Shown one piece after another: positions 40,554 through 40,710 of a DNA stretch of 40,710 nt. Origin of the DNA: Prevotella sp. (GTDB taxonomy: Bacteria > Bacteroidota > Bacteroidia > Bacteroidales > Bacteroidaceae). The first letter of the stretch is position 1; every line of letters starts with the position of its first letter. The translations under genes were made by a program, and so were the position numbers. A model generated the notes under the pieces. That model saw only the letters and a list, made by a program, of their open reading frames with translations. It was not told the origin of the DNA and made no database searches. The DNA lies in NCBI GenBank assembly GCA_022641735.1, contig JALCDQ010000015.1:1-40710 (forward strand). Reading direction: 5' to 3'.

Positions 40554-40710
40554 AACGTGAGTTCGGGATAAGTTCTCTTTCTCTTCTGTTGTAAAAAAGC
40601 CAAAACGAGATATGCCCATTCCCGCAAGAGTATGGGCTGATGTTCCAACCACAAAGTGCTGATGTCAAGAAAGGACGGTCAGAAGTGTCGGGTCCTTCTC
40701 CTCTATATCA
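40554..40710 (-). mobile_element. IS982-family element copy 2, cut by the window end
   Basis: From 40554 the sequence repeats 126-282 with three substitutions in 157 bp, including the same terminal repeat. It contains the terminal repeat and the last codons of the transposase gene on the minus strand. Orientation equals copy 1. AAT again precedes the end (40551-40553). Confidence 0.9.

Noticed and set aside
126..40710. The IS-bounded interval as a composite transposon
   Set aside because: The contents are housekeeping genes (rplS, obg, adk, gdhA) and no cargo-type genes are seen. Two independent insertions are simpler.
1..40710. tRNA or rRNA genes
   Set aside because: I found no tRNA-like cloverleaf or rRNA core sequence in the intergenic stretches by eye; a covariance search was not possible.

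Overview
The window looks like chromosome of a Prevotella-type member of the Bacteroidales. Evidence: many genes are preceded by the Bacteroidetes promoter signature (TTTG, 19-20 bp, TAnnTTTG); a type IX secretion accessory protein (PorT family), DUF4831 and secreted GH43 and GH127 enzymes are present; strong Shine-Dalgarno sites are rare. The glycosidases suggest a gut or rumen plant-polysaccharide degrader (inference).

Layout. 1-1321: the 3' end of a gene (possibly a glycerophosphodiesterase) and a complete IS982-family element. 1399-7064: ferredoxin (-), PorT family protein, two-domain SGNH esterase, DXS-like enzyme and lipoprotein flavodoxin. 7130-8747: a 5'-nucleotidase split into two secreted proteins. 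8960-11399: rplS, a stand-alone AICAR transformylase with a small basic protein, and a 78-aa protein. 11573-13648: ECF sigma factor, membrane anti-sigma-like protein and secreted partner. 13967-20409 (-): GH127-type enzyme, then the operon hpt-adk-obg-pgeF-M23 peptidase. 20502-23081: nnr and a DUF4831 protein. 23595-27240 (-): fructose-bisphosphate aldolase, aquaporin, GH43 enzyme. 27569-30052: PII protein, ammonium transporter and outer-membrane porin-like protein. 30160-35518 (-): membrane MutS-like ATPase, small lipoprotein, and a receiver-domain protein fused to a PEP-synthase ATP-grasp domain. 35874-37927: gdhA and an RlpA-like protein. 38115-39938 (-): a 57-aa AT-rich ORF and a secreted Gfo/Idh/MocA protein. 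40554-40710: the start of a second, nearly identical IS copy in the same orientation.

Functional themes are ammonium assimilation (PII, AmtB, gdhA), peptidoglycan turnover and repair (PgeF, M23, RlpA), nucleotide salvage (hpt, adk, 5'-nucleotidase), and hemicellulose or arabinan breakdown.

The most unusual signal is not a gene. Seven intergenic regions carry arrays of about 19-bp, roughly dyad-symmetric units (typically G-Y-AAA ... TTT-R-C) with 3-bp spacers. They repeat with an exact 22-bp period although the unit sequences differ. About 30 units are spread over 40 kb and are not tied to one gene class or orientation. I do not recognise this family and could not search for it.
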